Shown: positions 33,194-41,571 of the stretch, one piece after another | Layout: each line of letters opens with the position of its first letter | How positions within the stretch are numbered: position 1 is the stretch's first letter | Assembly: GCA_964653025.1 (NCBI GenBank) | Contig: CAZZBZ010000006.1 | Span: forward strand, 1-64,000 | DNA: 64,000 nucleotides | Source: JABWAM01 sp964653025 | GTDB taxonomy: Bacteria; Verrucomicrobiota; Verrucomicrobiia; JABWAM01 | Direction of reading: 5' to 3' | The notes under the pieces: model-generated | Database searches by the model: none | Told to the model about the DNA's origin: nothing | The model's input: only the letters and a program-made list of their open reading frames with translations | Made by a program: the position numbers and the translations under genes

Positions 33194-34189
33194 TCAGGCG
33201 GGGATGGCAGTCTGGTTGCGGCAGCGGCCCGCGAGCCAGCGGGCGGCGACGGCGGCCCCGAGACCGGTAACTGCAATCAACCACGAGGAGAGCTCCGGTA
33301 CGAGCGGGAGGCTGCTGGTGATCACGAGGTTGCGGATCTCGTGGATGTCGGTGGATCCTCCGGTGGCGGCTGCGAAGCCGATTCCCAACAGTTCGGGGCG
33401 TGCCACCTGGTTGCTCGCCGTATTCAAGTTGTAGCTGCTGATGAGCGTCTGGGGCGTCCCTGCGGCGCCGAACTGCATGGTCACCGTGAGGGTGTTGTTC
33501 GAGCTGAAATCAAGGTTCACCTTGCGATAGTCCACACCAGTCTGGACCGGACGCGTTGTGTAGGTGGGAAAGTCCATCTGCCCGATGGAGTCGAGATTGG
33601 CCATGGCCAGATAGTTGTAGCCGGTCGTTGAGTTTCCGGAACCGCGGACCGTGATCGAGTTGGGGATGAAGCCTGGGCCGCCGATGCGCCCCTCGGTCGG
33701 GTTGCTGAAATTGCCGAAGTTGTCGAGCCCGACGCCGAGCCAACCGCCCGCAACGCCCTCCATGCCGGTGCGCTGCGCATAACCGAGTGAGCCGCCAAAG
33801 GACCCTGGGCTGGGGCTGGGCGTGGTCGCATCGAAGAGGAAAAAGCTGATGCCGTCGGCCCCCGATCCGTTCCACATCGCATACTCAAAGGAGATCGAGA
33901 ACGAACTTGGCGTGCGGATCGCCGAGTTGAGGAAGGCGTAGGCGGACTGGTTGTTTGCGTTGCTGGTGAGTCGCAGCCAGCCGTTACCCGAGGGATCAAT
34001 ACCCTGCGCCGCGGTGAGGACGGGAGCAGGGGTGCCGGGATCATCTCCCGCGAGTATCCACCCGGGGGCGGTCGTCTCCCTGAAGGTCTCGCTGTAGAGG
34101 TATTGTGCGCGTGCGCTGACAGTGAAGACAAGAAGCAGCACCCCGGCGGTCACCCGGATGCCCCGAAGTCTGGAAGACGCGAGATTCAC
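33194..34189 (-). CDS. PEP-CTERM protein with a legume-lectin-like fold
   Basis: About 331 residues from the GTG at 34189, which gives a clean signal peptide (RLRGIRVTAGVLLLVFTVSARA); an ATG at 34234 is an alternative. The body resembles L-type lectin domains: NGWLRLTSNANNQSAYAF, SFEYAMWNGSGADGISFFLFD, GGWLGVGLDNFGNF and a late LLGIGFAAATGGS. The C terminus is an exosortase signal with the variant motif VPELSSW, a hydrophobic helix and basic RCRNQ. It heads the TPR/exosortase operon and is probably a surface carbohydrate-binding protein. Confidence 0.85.
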   Translation of the reverse strand: MNLASSRLRGIRVTAGVLLLVFTVSARAQYLYSETFRETTAPGWILAGDDPGTPAPVLTAAQGIDPSGNGWLRLTSNANNQSAYAFLNSAIRTPSSFSISFEYAMWNGSGADGISFFLFDATTPSPSPGSFGGSLGYAQRTGMEGVAGGWLGVGLDNFGNFSNPTEGRIGGPGFIPNSITVRGSGNSTTGYNYLAMANLDSIGQMDFPTYTTRPVQTGVDYRKVNLDFSSNNTLTVTMQFGAAGTPQTLISSYNLNTASNQVARPELLGIGFAAATGGSTDIHEIRNLVITSSLPLVPELSSWLIAVTGLGAAVAARWLAGRCRNQTAIPA

Positions 34190-34253
34190 GCCCCCGCAGC
34201 CTAGCAGGAGGACGGCAAATGGCAACAGGGGCATGCCTCGCCACGGTCCGCCT

Positions 34254-36182
34254 TCAAGGAGGCGGCGCGGCGTGGGCTGCGGATTCCCACCGCCCGTTGA
34301 GCAACCCGAGCGATTCGGTCAGCCCCATGAGTTCGCGATTGATCTCGACGATATTTCCGGAGGCATAGGTGGTCGGATCCTCCATCAGCGCGGTGAGTTC
34401 CTTTTGTCGATTTTCCAGGGCCAGGATCTCGGCCTCGAGAGAGGCCACTTTCTGTGCGTGCTCCTTGTTTTGGAGGGAATGGGCCTGGCGCTTCTCGGCA
34501 TCGAGTCGGCGCTGCGCTTTCGTGCTGGCCCGCGGGGCGGGTCCTTCTTTCGGATGGGCGGACGGGAGGGAGGTTTTTCGCGCCGTCAGGGCCGAGCGTT
34601 CCGAGACCGCCTGCGACCGGTCGAGGTAGTATTGGTAGTCGCCCGCGTAAGGGGTGAGTTTGCCGTCGGCGATGTGCAGCACCTTTGTGGCGATGGCGCG
34701 GATAAAGTAGACGTCATGCGAGATGAAGACCAGGGTCCCCTCGAACTGCTTCAGTGCCCCGACCAGGGCATCGATGCTCGCCATGTCCAGGTGGGTGGTG
34801 GGCTCGTCCATCAACAAAAGATTGGGCGGATCGAGGAGAAATTTGACGAGGGCCAGGCGACTTTTCTCCCCGCCGCTGAGCACGGAGACCTTCTTGAAAA
34901 CCTCGTCGCCGCGAAAGAGAAAAGAACCCAAGACGCTTCGAACGGTTTGCTCGGAGATGCGCTGGGGGGTGTCGAGCGCTTCATCCAGGGCCGAACGCGA
35001 TCCGTCCAACGTGTCAATGCGATACTGTGCGTAGTAACCCATGCGGGTATTGTGGCCCAATGAGCGCCGTCCCTGTTGAAAGGGAACAATCCCGGCCAGG
35101 ATCTTGAGCAAGGTGGATTTCCCGGCCCCGTTGGGTCCCACCAAGACCACACGCTGGCCGCGCTCGGTTTCGAAATTCAAGCCGCGGTAAACGACATGCT
35201 CCCCGTAGGCTTGGTGGATGCCTTCCAGGGTGATGACACGCTGGCCGCTGCGCGGCGGCTGGGGAAAGCGAAACTTGATCGTCTTGTCATGGCGCGTGGG
35301 AGCCTCGATCTTCTCCATGCGCTCGATCTGGCGCAGCTTGCTCTGGGCCTGGGACGCCTTGCTCGCCTTGGCGCGAAAGCGATCGGCAAAAGTCTGGAGG
35401 GACTGGATTTCCTTCTGCTGGTTTTTGTAAGCGGCCTCGTGCTGCTCCTCCCGCGCCGCCGATTGCTCGACGTAGGAATCGTAGTTGCCGCGGTAGCGAT
35501 GGAGTTTACCGTGCTGGATGGCGATGATCGTGTCAGAGAGGCGGTTCAGGAATTCCCGGTCGTGGGAGATCATGAAAATCGCGCCCGGGTAACCCATCAG
35601 GTAGTTCTGGAACCAGAGCAGCGCATCCAAGTCCAGGTGGTTGGTCGGCTCGTCGAGCAGGAGCAGGTCCGGTTCCTGGACGAGTAGCCGCGCCAGATGG
35701 GCGCGCATGACCCAGCCGCCGCTCATCTCGCGGGCGCGTCGGTGAAAATCGCCCTCGCGGAAGGCGAGGCCCGACAGGATGCGCTTGGCCTTCGGTTCGG
35801 TGCTGTGGCCGCCAAGCTCGGTGAAGCGCGCGTGGGTCTGGTGGTAGTCCTCGCTGTCTTCAAGCCCGCGGGCCTCATGCTCCCGCATGGCCCGTCGCAG
35901 CCCGGTCATCTCGGTGCAGGTGCTGGTCGCCAACTCCAGCACGGTCTCGTCGCCGCAGGGCGCGCTCTCTTGGGGAAGATGGCCCACCGAAACCCCCGGA
36001 TCGAAGAGGATCGTCCCCTCATCAGGTGAGATCTCCCGTAACATCAGGGAAAAGAGCGTGGTCTTCCCCGCACCGTTGGGTCCAACCAGGCCGATCCGAT
36101 CGGCATCGTTGACCTGCACCGACGCTTCCTCGAAGAGGGTGCGCGCGCCGTAGGCCTTGGTGACTCCTGAAATAGTGAGCAT
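34254..36182 (-). CDS. ABC-F family ATPase
   Basis: A 642-residue soluble protein with two ABC modules and no membrane segments. The first Walker A is GPNGAGKTTL near 32 and the second is GPNGAGKSTLL; signatures are MSGGWVMRAHLARLL and LSGGEKSRLALVKFLL. The linker and the C-terminal coiled coil (KRQAHSLQNKEHAQKVASLE region) are those of ribosome-associated ABC-F proteins such as Uup/EttA. They act on stalled ribosomes. The start is the ATG at 36182, since MLTISGVTKAYG is the usual beginning; an upstream in-frame codon adds 13 unrelated residues. Confidence 0.92.
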   Translation of the reverse strand: MLTISGVTKAYGARTLFEEASVQVNDADRIGLVGPNGAGKTTLFSLMLREISPDEGTILFDPGVSVGHLPQESAPCGDETVLELATSTCTEMTGLRRAMREHEARGLEDSEDYHQTHARFTELGGHSTEPKAKRILSGLAFREGDFHRRAREMSGGWVMRAHLARLLVQEPDLLLLDEPTNHLDLDALLWFQNYLMGYPGAIFMISHDREFLNRLSDTIIAIQHGKLHRYRGNYDSYVEQSAAREEQHEAAYKNQQKEIQSLQTFADRFRAKASKASQAQSKLRQIERMEKIEAPTRHDKTIKFRFPQPPRSGQRVITLEGIHQAYGEHVVYRGLNFETERGQRVVLVGPNGAGKSTLLKILAGIVPFQQGRRSLGHNTRMGYYAQYRIDTLDGSRSALDEALDTPQRISEQTVRSVLGSFLFRGDEVFKKVSVLSGGEKSRLALVKFLLDPPNLLLMDEPTTHLDMASIDALVGALKQFEGTLVFISHDVYFIRAIATKVLHIADGKLTPYAGDYQYYLDRSQAVSERSALTARKTSLPSAHPKEGPAPRASTKAQRRLDAEKRQAHSLQNKEHAQKVASLEAEILALENRQKELTALMEDPTTYASGNIVEINRELMGLTESLGLLNGRWESAAHAAPPP

Positions 36183-36326
36183 GGGGGCCGCAGACCATAG
36201 CGGGGCGTTGGAAAAATGCAACGCGCCCGAGCCCGGAAGGGATCATCCGTCCTGGCGCGAACTTTTCGGCCGCCGACGCGGAATTCTTGAAGAAGTGCCA
36301 CGGGAGGGACGCTAGACTCCTCCTCC

Positions 36327-37241
36327 ATGCAGGACCCGCGCATGATCTATGTGGTCGGACCGACCGCCGTCGGCAAGAGCGAGGTCGGGGTCGAACTGGC
36401 CCTGCGCCTCGGGGGGGAGATCGTCTCTGCCGACTCGATGCAGGTTTACCGGGGGATGAACCTCGGTACTGCGAAGCCGACCGCCCCAGAGCGGCGCGGG
36501 GTGCCACACCACATGATTGACGCGCTCGACGTGGGGGAGCAATGCGACGTGGCGCGGTTCCGCCAGATGGCCCTCGAAGCGGCATGCGGGATCGCGGCAC
36601 GCGGCCGCCTGCCGATTGTCGTCGGGGGGACCGGTCTCTATGTGCGCGCGCTGGCGCACGGGATTTTCGAGGGGCCGGGGCGGAACGAAGCCCTACGCGC
36701 AAGGTTCGAGGCGCTGTCTTCGGAAGAGTTATGGTTGCGCCTTGAAAAGGTTGATCCCGTGGCGGCCGTGAGAATGACGGATCGTAACCGCCGGCGCATG
36801 GTCCGTGCGCTGGAGTTTTTTGAGATGACGGGGCGGCCGATCTCCGAGGTGCAGACCCAGTGGGCTGCGGCAGAGGCGCCCCCGATCTTTGGCCTCGCTC
36901 GCGAGCGGGATGACCTTCGGAGGAGGTGCGACGCCCGCGTGGAGCGGATGTTTGCGCGGGGTTTTGTGGACGAGGTGCGTGCCCTGATGGCTCGCGGGCT
37001 CGCGGCCAGCCCGACTGCCGCGAAGGCCATTGGCTATGCGGATGTCCTGGGGTTCCTCGAAGGAAAAGCGAACGAGAAAGATCTCGTGGGGGCGATCCAG
37101 CGGCGGACATGGCAGTACGCGCGGCGGCAGATGACCTGGTTTCGCCGCGAGACGGGGATTGTGTGGATCGCATGCGCCGTGGAGGAGTCCCCCGTAGTCA
37201 TTGCCGACAGGATCGCGGCCGCCCTTCCCGCGGCCCGTTGA
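36327..37241 (+). CDS. miaA: tRNA dimethylallyltransferase
   Basis: A 304-residue enzyme that adds the dimethylallyl group to A37 of tRNAs reading UNN codons. The P-loop GPTAVGKS is at 11-18, followed by DSMQVYRGMNLGTAKP, HHMIDAL, the IVVGGTGLYVRAL segment and FARGFVDEV. The C-terminal QTRQYARRQ.TWFR region is present as RRTWQYARRQMTWFRRE. Divergent from the ABC-F gene. The amidase gene begins about 80 bp after its end. Confidence 0.96.
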   Translation: MQDPRMIYVVGPTAVGKSEVGVELALRLGGEIVSADSMQVYRGMNLGTAKPTAPERRGVPHHMIDALDVGEQCDVARFRQMALEAACGIAARGRLPIVVGGTGLYVRALAHGIFEGPGRNEALRARFEALSSEELWLRLEKVDPVAAVRMTDRNRRRMVRALEFFEMTGRPISEVQTQWAAAEAPPIFGLARERDDLRRRCDARVERMFARGFVDEVRALMARGLAASPTAAKAIGYADVLGFLEGKANEKDLVGAIQRRTWQYARRQMTWFRRETGIVWIACAVEESPVVIADRIAAALPAAR

Positions 37242-37320
37242 CACTCCGCGGGACAGGGGATTAACCTTTGGGGAGATTTGTTTTCGACCGCGCCCTCTAA
37301 AAACGCTCCCACCCCGACTT

Positions 37321-37986
37321 TTGAAGAAACTTCCCGTGAGAATCTCTACCTCCATGCTTGGGCTTGTCCTTGTGGCTGAGTTGGCGTGGAGCGTTGGGGT
37401 CGGCGTGGTAGACCCGAAGCAATCCGCGGTGTCCTACTCCGCGCCCGTGCCCGTCGCGGAACCGACCGGTTTTCGTGAGTGGCAGTATCTCGTCATTCAC
37501 CACAGCGGCTCCTCGGCGGGGAATGTGGCCATGATCCAGGCCGAGCACCTTCGTCGCGGGATGGAAAACGGGATGGCCTACCATTTCCTGATCGGCAATG
37601 GCAGCGTCGGGTTGGGCGATGGCGAGGTCGCCGAGGGGCGGCGCTGGAAGTACCAGTTGCAGGGCGGGCACGCGCACCAGGAGCCGCTGAACGAGGTGGG
37701 AATCGGTATCTGCCTCGTGGGCAACTTTAATCGCACCACGCCGACCGAGGCGCAGATGCGCGCCCTCGCGAACCTGGTCCTGCGCCTCCAGCGAGACTTC
37801 AACATTGCCGACGAGGGCATCCATGGGCACGGCCAGTACTTCGGCGAGGATAGCGACTGTCCCGGTCGAAACTTTAGTTGGGATCGATTCTGGAATCATC
37901 TCGATCTGGCCCACGAGCGTGAGTTTAGCCCGCGCGCGGGACCCCTCGCCGCGGGGGTGCCACCTCCCACACCCAAGGCCCCATGA
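37321..37986 (+). CDS. PGRP/amidase_2-type N-acetylmuramoyl-L-alanine amidase
   Basis: About 221 residues from the TTG at 37321; GTG at 37336 or ATG at 37354 are possible. A hydrophobic stretch near the N terminus (SMLGLVLVAELAWSVGVGVV) is a signal or anchor. The zinc amidase domain spans about 70-195: first ligand in VIHHSG, then a histidine in HGHGQYFGEDSDCPG, where Cys serves as third ligand in the DCPGRNF motif. The enzyme cuts the amide between MurNAc and L-Ala of peptidoglycan. The end overlaps radC by four bases (ATGA). Confidence 0.85.
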   Translation: MKKLPVRISTSMLGLVLVAELAWSVGVGVVDPKQSAVSYSAPVPVAEPTGFREWQYLVIHHSGSSAGNVAMIQAEHLRRGMENGMAYHFLIGNGSVGLGDGEVAEGRRWKYQLQGGHAHQEPLNEVGIGICLVGNFNRTTPTEAQMRALANLVLRLQRDFNIADEGIHGHGQYFGEDSDCPGRNFSWDRFWNHLDLAHEREFSPRAGPLAAGVPPPTPKAP

Positions 37987-38708
37987 GCGACCCGTCTCCC
38001 ACCCCGAGGGGATTGCTCATTCGCGAGATGTCGAAGGATGAGATGCCGAGGGAGAAGCTCGAGAAGTACGGGCCGGATACCCTTTCGGACGCGGAACTGG
38101 TGGCGATCCTTTTGCGGACCGGTCGGAAGGGGCGATCAGTCGTGGATATCGCACGGGATCTTGTCGAGGAGAGCGGGGGACTTGCGCAACTCGCCCGCCG
38201 CACCCCGAAAGAACTCCAGTCCCTTTCTGGAATCGGGCCGGCCAAGGCGGTGACGCTTGTCGCCGCACTGGCCCTCCATGCGAGAATTGTGGGCAAGCAG
38301 ATGGAACGTGCCCTGCTCGATCGTCCCGAGAGCATCGCGGAGTACATGCGTCCCATCGTGCGCGACCTTCCGGTGGAGGTGCTCTTCGGGGTACCGCTTG
38401 ACGCCCAGTTAAGGACCATGCGCCACTATCAGGTCACGAGAGGGTTGGCGAACCAGACCCTCATCCACGCGCGGGAGGTGTATCGCCCGGCGATCGCTTG
38501 CGGGGCGGCGCACCTTGTGCTCGTCCACAACCACCCGAGCGGGGACCCGAAGCCGAGTGCCGACGACATTCGTGCCACGCGCGAGATGGCGGAGGCGGGT
38601 CGTCTCCTTGGTATCCCGCTTCTTGATCACGTGATCCTTGGCACTCCGAGCCCGATGAACCCCGCCGGCTTTGTGAGCCTCAAACAGATGGGCGTGATCG
38701 GGGGGTAA
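37983..38708 (+). CDS. radC: RadC/JAB-domain DNA repair protein
   Basis: A 241-residue protein. An N-terminal helix-hairpin-helix region (SLSGIGPAKAVTLVAA) is followed by the JAB/MPN metalloprotease-like domain, with VHNHPSGDPKPSADD carrying the HxH and Asp zinc ligands and a preceding glutamate in PVEVLFGV. The annotated repair role is historical; the actual function of RadC is doubtful. It starts in the ATGA overlap with the amidase gene, so translation is probably coupled. Confidence 0.93.
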   Translation: MSDPSPTPRGLLIREMSKDEMPREKLEKYGPDTLSDAELVAILLRTGRKGRSVVDIARDLVEESGGLAQLARRTPKELQSLSGIGPAKAVTLVAALALHARIVGKQMERALLDRPESIAEYMRPIVRDLPVEVLFGVPLDAQLRTMRHYQVTRGLANQTLIHAREVYRPAIACGAAHLVLVHNHPSGDPKPSADDIRATREMAEAGRLLGIPLLDHVILGTPSPMNPAGFVSLKQMGVIGG

Positions 38709-38764
38709 CCAGAAAAGCCCCGCGCTTCAGGGGTGGGGCGGAATCGCCGACCCCCCCGTGCTGG

Positions 38765-38944
38765 CTAGTACTGCATCGCACCGCCGCCCATTGGGGTGGA
38801 GCGCTCCCACTTCGAGGGGGTGTTCCATGGCAGGGTGGAGATGTTGGTCTTCTCGGGCTCGTCTTTTGGCGTGGACGCGCAGCCGCCGAGAAAAAGCGGT
38901 GCGAGGGCGAGGGCCATGCAGGCGAGGAAGATGCGGAGTTTCAT
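38765..38944 (-). CDS. Small lipoprotein, 59 residues
   Basis: From the ATG at 38944 a lipoprotein signal (LRIFLACMALALAPLFLGGC) ends in lipobox LGGC, so the mature protein is about 38 residues with an acylated N-terminal Cys. The rest includes TNISTLPWNTPSKWE and ends GGGAMQY. Not recognised beyond this. It lies 47 bp downstream of the coiled-coil gene on the same strand and probably shares its transcript. It was kept because the signal and lipobox are well formed. Confidence 0.7.
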   Translation of the reverse strand: MKLRIFLACMALALAPLFLGGCASTPKDEPEKTNISTLPWNTPSKWERSTPMGGGAMQY

Positions 38945-38991
38945 GAGAGGCAGTAAGGCGGGGGCGTCGCCCCCTAATCTGCAACCAGCAA

Positions 38992-39756
38992 TCAAAATGT
39001 GACCGTGTCGCCTTCCAGCGGGGGAGCCTGCTGCCAGTCGGCGAGGATGTCGGCGATGGCGATGGAGGGTTCCACCGAGGTGACCTTGATCTTACCGACC
39101 AGCTTCCCGTCCCGGTAGATGATCATCGAGGCGTTCTCGACCACGCCGTCGTTGGAACCGATGTCGAGGACCACGAAGTTCCAGTCCGGATTTACGGCCA
39201 TGATATGGCCGGTGAGGCCGTCGGGCATCTTGCCGCCACGGCGGCGCGCGGCCTGCTCTTCGAGCTTCTTCTTCTCGCCGTCGAGCTTGGTGAGCTGGTC
39301 TTTGAGGATATTCTTTTCCTGGTCGAGCGTGGTAAACTGGGTCTGCAGTTCCTGGAGCTTGTCCTTTACCTGTTCGATCGTCATGCCCGGAGGAAGGGCC
39401 TTGACGTACTTCTCGATTTCCGCCTGCTTCGCGGTGAGGTCCTGCTGCACGGACTGGAGTTTTTGCTCGGCGGAGGCCGCCTTGGTCTTCACGGACTCCA
39501 GGTCGCCGCGCGTCTTGTCCGCGGCTTCCTTGACCTCGGCGATCTCTTTGGTCTGCGACTGGATCTTTGCAAGGGCGGCCTGCTTGGCTTGCTCCTCGGC
39601 AGTCGCCCGCAGTTGAGCGGCGTTGGTGTCCGCGGTCTGCTTCTCGAGGCTTGCCTGCAACTCGGTCTTTTTGCCCTTGAGTTGAACTCCGGCGTAGATG
39701 GCACCGAGCCCGGCAACGATAGTGACGACCAAAAAGATGCGGGTGAGAAGCGACAT
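38992..39756 (-). CDS. Membrane-anchored coiled-coil protein
   Basis: A 254-residue protein of unknown function. One transmembrane helix at about 5-22 (RIFLVVTIVAGLGAIYAGV) is followed by a long charged coiled coil (residues 28-175, rich in Lys, Glu, Gln, Ala). The C-terminal domain (GHIMAVNPDWNFVVLDIGSNDG...GKIKVTSVEPSIAIADIL) resembles the beta-rich end of MreC-like proteins, where a VNxxxxFVVLDxGxxxGV pattern is common. An envelope-structure role is plausible. Confidence 0.72.
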   Translation of the reverse strand: MSLLTRIFLVVTIVAGLGAIYAGVQLKGKKTELQASLEKQTADTNAAQLRATAEEQAKQAALAKIQSQTKEIAEVKEAADKTRGDLESVKTKAASAEQKLQSVQQDLTAKQAEIEKYVKALPPGMTIEQVKDKLQELQTQFTTLDQEKNILKDQLTKLDGEKKKLEEQAARRRGGKMPDGLTGHIMAVNPDWNFVVLDIGSNDGVVENASMIIYRDGKLVGKIKVTSVEPSIAIADILADWQQAPPLEGDTVTF

Positions 39757-39887
39757 AAGCGTCAGATTGCGAGGGATTTAGGGGAAACTAGTCAAAAGCC
39801 CCGAAGGTTGTCAACGAGCATTCCCAAAGCTTATGCATGGCAGCGAACATTCACAAATTGATTGCGCACCCATGCGAGATCCGTCGA

Positions 39888-40556
39888 TCAACGGCCTGCT
39901 TTCGAGGGTTTCGCTTTGCTGGCGGAGGGAGCGGGCTTCGGCGGCGGTACGGTTGGTGCCTCGAAGGGGTCTGCCGCCTGGACCTGCACGAGCACGGAGG
40001 CCGCGGCTTTCAATAGGGCATCCTCCCCGCGGAGGGTGTGATGCGTCCGCTTCTCCCTCCGAGCAATCGTCTGTACGCGAGCCGTTCCTCGACTCTCGTC
40101 CACGTACCGGGCTGTCTCGATGCGTGTGGAGAACTCCCGTACCTCCAGCGAGGCCATGCTGCCGTAGCCGGAGAGCAGGCGATCGTGGAGGCTGCGAAGG
40201 TTCGTGGGGCCTTCCGGGCTTCGGACACAGTTCACGCTGGCGATGTCCACGTCGACCATCGAGAGGTAAAACCGCCCACGCAGGAGCGCCCAAGGGTCGT
40301 AGCGGACGGAAAGAGAACGAATTCCCAGAGCCATCGGGGTGCGGCAACTGTACGGGGAATTATTAATTGAGATGGCACAAGCATTGACGAGCGACGAGGA
40401 GAGGCGCAGATCCACCGACCCCACGGCACACGGGAGTCCGGTCACCCGTTCGAGTTCGCCCCGCAGGAGTCGTGCGCCAATCCAGTTACGCCCCAGTACC
40501 AGTCCGATGAGGACGAGCACCAACAGGAAAAAGATTCGAAACAGCCAGCGAAACAT
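39888..40556 (-). CDS. Single-span envelope protein with an AsmA-like N terminus
   Basis: About 222 residues from the ATG at 40556. The N-terminal helix (WLFRIFFLLVLVLIGLVLG) is followed by ARLLRGELERVTGLPCAVGSVDLRL, the pattern that opens AsmA/DUF748-type proteins just outside the inner membrane, and LSVRYDPWALLRGRFYLSMV continues it. The protein is too short for a whole AsmA domain. The C terminus is Pro/Lys/Ser-rich (PTVPPPKPAPSASKAKPSKAG). Function unknown. Confidence 0.6.
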   Translation of the reverse strand: MFRWLFRIFFLLVLVLIGLVLGRNWIGARLLRGELERVTGLPCAVGSVDLRLSSSLVNACAISINNSPYSCRTPMALGIRSLSVRYDPWALLRGRFYLSMVDVDIASVNCVRSPEGPTNLRSLHDRLLSGYGSMASLEVREFSTRIETARYVDESRGTARVQTIARREKRTHHTLRGEDALLKAAASVLVQVQAADPFEAPTVPPPKPAPSASKAKPSKAGR

Positions 40557-40673
40557 GGGGATTCGGGAGTTGCGGGATGATTCGACGGAGAAAACGTGAT
40601 GCCAAGCCAAATGTGGACTCCCCCTCGCAATGGGGAGATCCTTTTTCGCAACTACTCAGGTTCACGGTTCAGA

Positions 40674-40745
40674 GGTTCAACGGTTCACGGTCGGGAATCT
40701 CGTTAGAAAATGATCGGCAACCGTTGAACCGTGAACCGTTGAACC
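40674..40745. repeat. Perfect 18-bp inverted repeat with further related copies
   Basis: GGTTCAACGGTTCACGGT (40674-40691) and its exact complement at 40728-40745 enclose 36 bases. A further related unit, GGTTCACGGTTCAG, precedes the left arm at 40659. A weaker relative is at 46755-46808. The 253-bp gap also must hold the promoter of the ketoreductase gene, which was not identified. Confidence 0.7.
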
Positions 40746-40809
40746 CAACAACCCGAGCAGTTACCCTTTTTCGTTGAAAAGGGTCCGCTCGGAGGGCGAC
40801 ACTTCTTCC

Positions 40810-41571
40810 ATGTCTATTTCGATTGATCTCACCGGAAAGACAGTGCTCGTCACCGGCGCCTCGCAGGGCATCGGGGCGCAGATCGCGCGCACCTTCCACC
40901 GCGCCGGCGCCGCGGTGGTCCTGAACCACCCCGGTCTTGAGGGCCCGCGCGCCGATGCCACCCGCCTCGCCGAGGAACTCAACGCCGCGCGTCCCGGAAG
41001 CGCCGAAGAGGCTGCCGCCGACATTTCGGATGCAGGGGCCGTTCGCGCGATGATGGAATCCCTCCGCGCCCGGCGGGGAGGGATCGACTTCCTCGTCAAC
41101 AACGCCGCGATCATTCGCGACCGGACCATCGCGAAGATGTCCCTTGAGGATTGGGGTGCCGTGGTCGGGGTAAACCTTTCCGGGGTTTTCCACTGCTGCA
41201 AGTATGGGCTGGAGATCATGCGCGACGGCGGCGCCATCGTGAGCCTTGGGAGCATCGCCGCCCTCCAGGGGTTCTACGGACAGGCCAACTACGCCGCCGC
41301 CAAGGCCGGCGTGCAGGCGATGATGCGCGTCCTCAGTCGCGAGTGCGCCCGTCGGGGCATTCGCGTGAATGCCATTGCCCCCGGGGTCGTCGAAACAGCC
41401 ATGGCCGCCACCATCCCTGCGGAGGTGCGCGCCGAGATGCTCAAGAACGTCCCGCTGCGCCGCTTCGGCGACCCGTCGGAAATCGCGAATGTCGCCCTGT
41501 TCCTCTGCTCTCCGCTGGCGTCCTACGTCACGGGGCAGACGATCGAGGTCAATGGAGGTTGGCGCGGGTGA
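40810..41571 (+). CDS. Short-chain dehydrogenase, FabG/PhaB-like ketoreductase
   Basis: A 253-residue SDR from the ATG at 40810. The NADPH motif TGASQGIG is at 15-22, NNAA at 97-100, and the catalytic Ser148, Tyr161 and Lys165 are in place (YAAAK). The family reduces 3-oxoacyl-ACP or acetoacetyl-CoA. Its neighbours, a CoA-transferase that overlaps its stop codon and a thiolase, make a (R)-3-hydroxyacyl-CoA or acetoacetyl-CoA reductase at least as likely as fatty-acid FabG. Confidence 0.88.
   Translation: MSISIDLTGKTVLVTGASQGIGAQIARTFHRAGAAVVLNHPGLEGPRADATRLAEELNAARPGSAEEAAADISDAGAVRAMMESLRARRGGIDFLVNNAAIIRDRTIAKMSLEDWGAVVGVNLSGVFHCCKYGLEIMRDGGAIVSLGSIAALQGFYGQANYAAAKAGVQAMMRVLSRECARRGIRVNAIAPGVVETAMAATIPAEVRAEMLKNVPLRRFGDPSEIANVALFLCSPLASYVTGQTIEVNGGWRG

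Noticed and set aside
31180..33270. A 696-codon plus-strand frame
   Set aside because: Antisense to the TPR gene, Gly/Glu/Val-rich composition, no signal or domain; the minus-strand protein has a clear paralogue.
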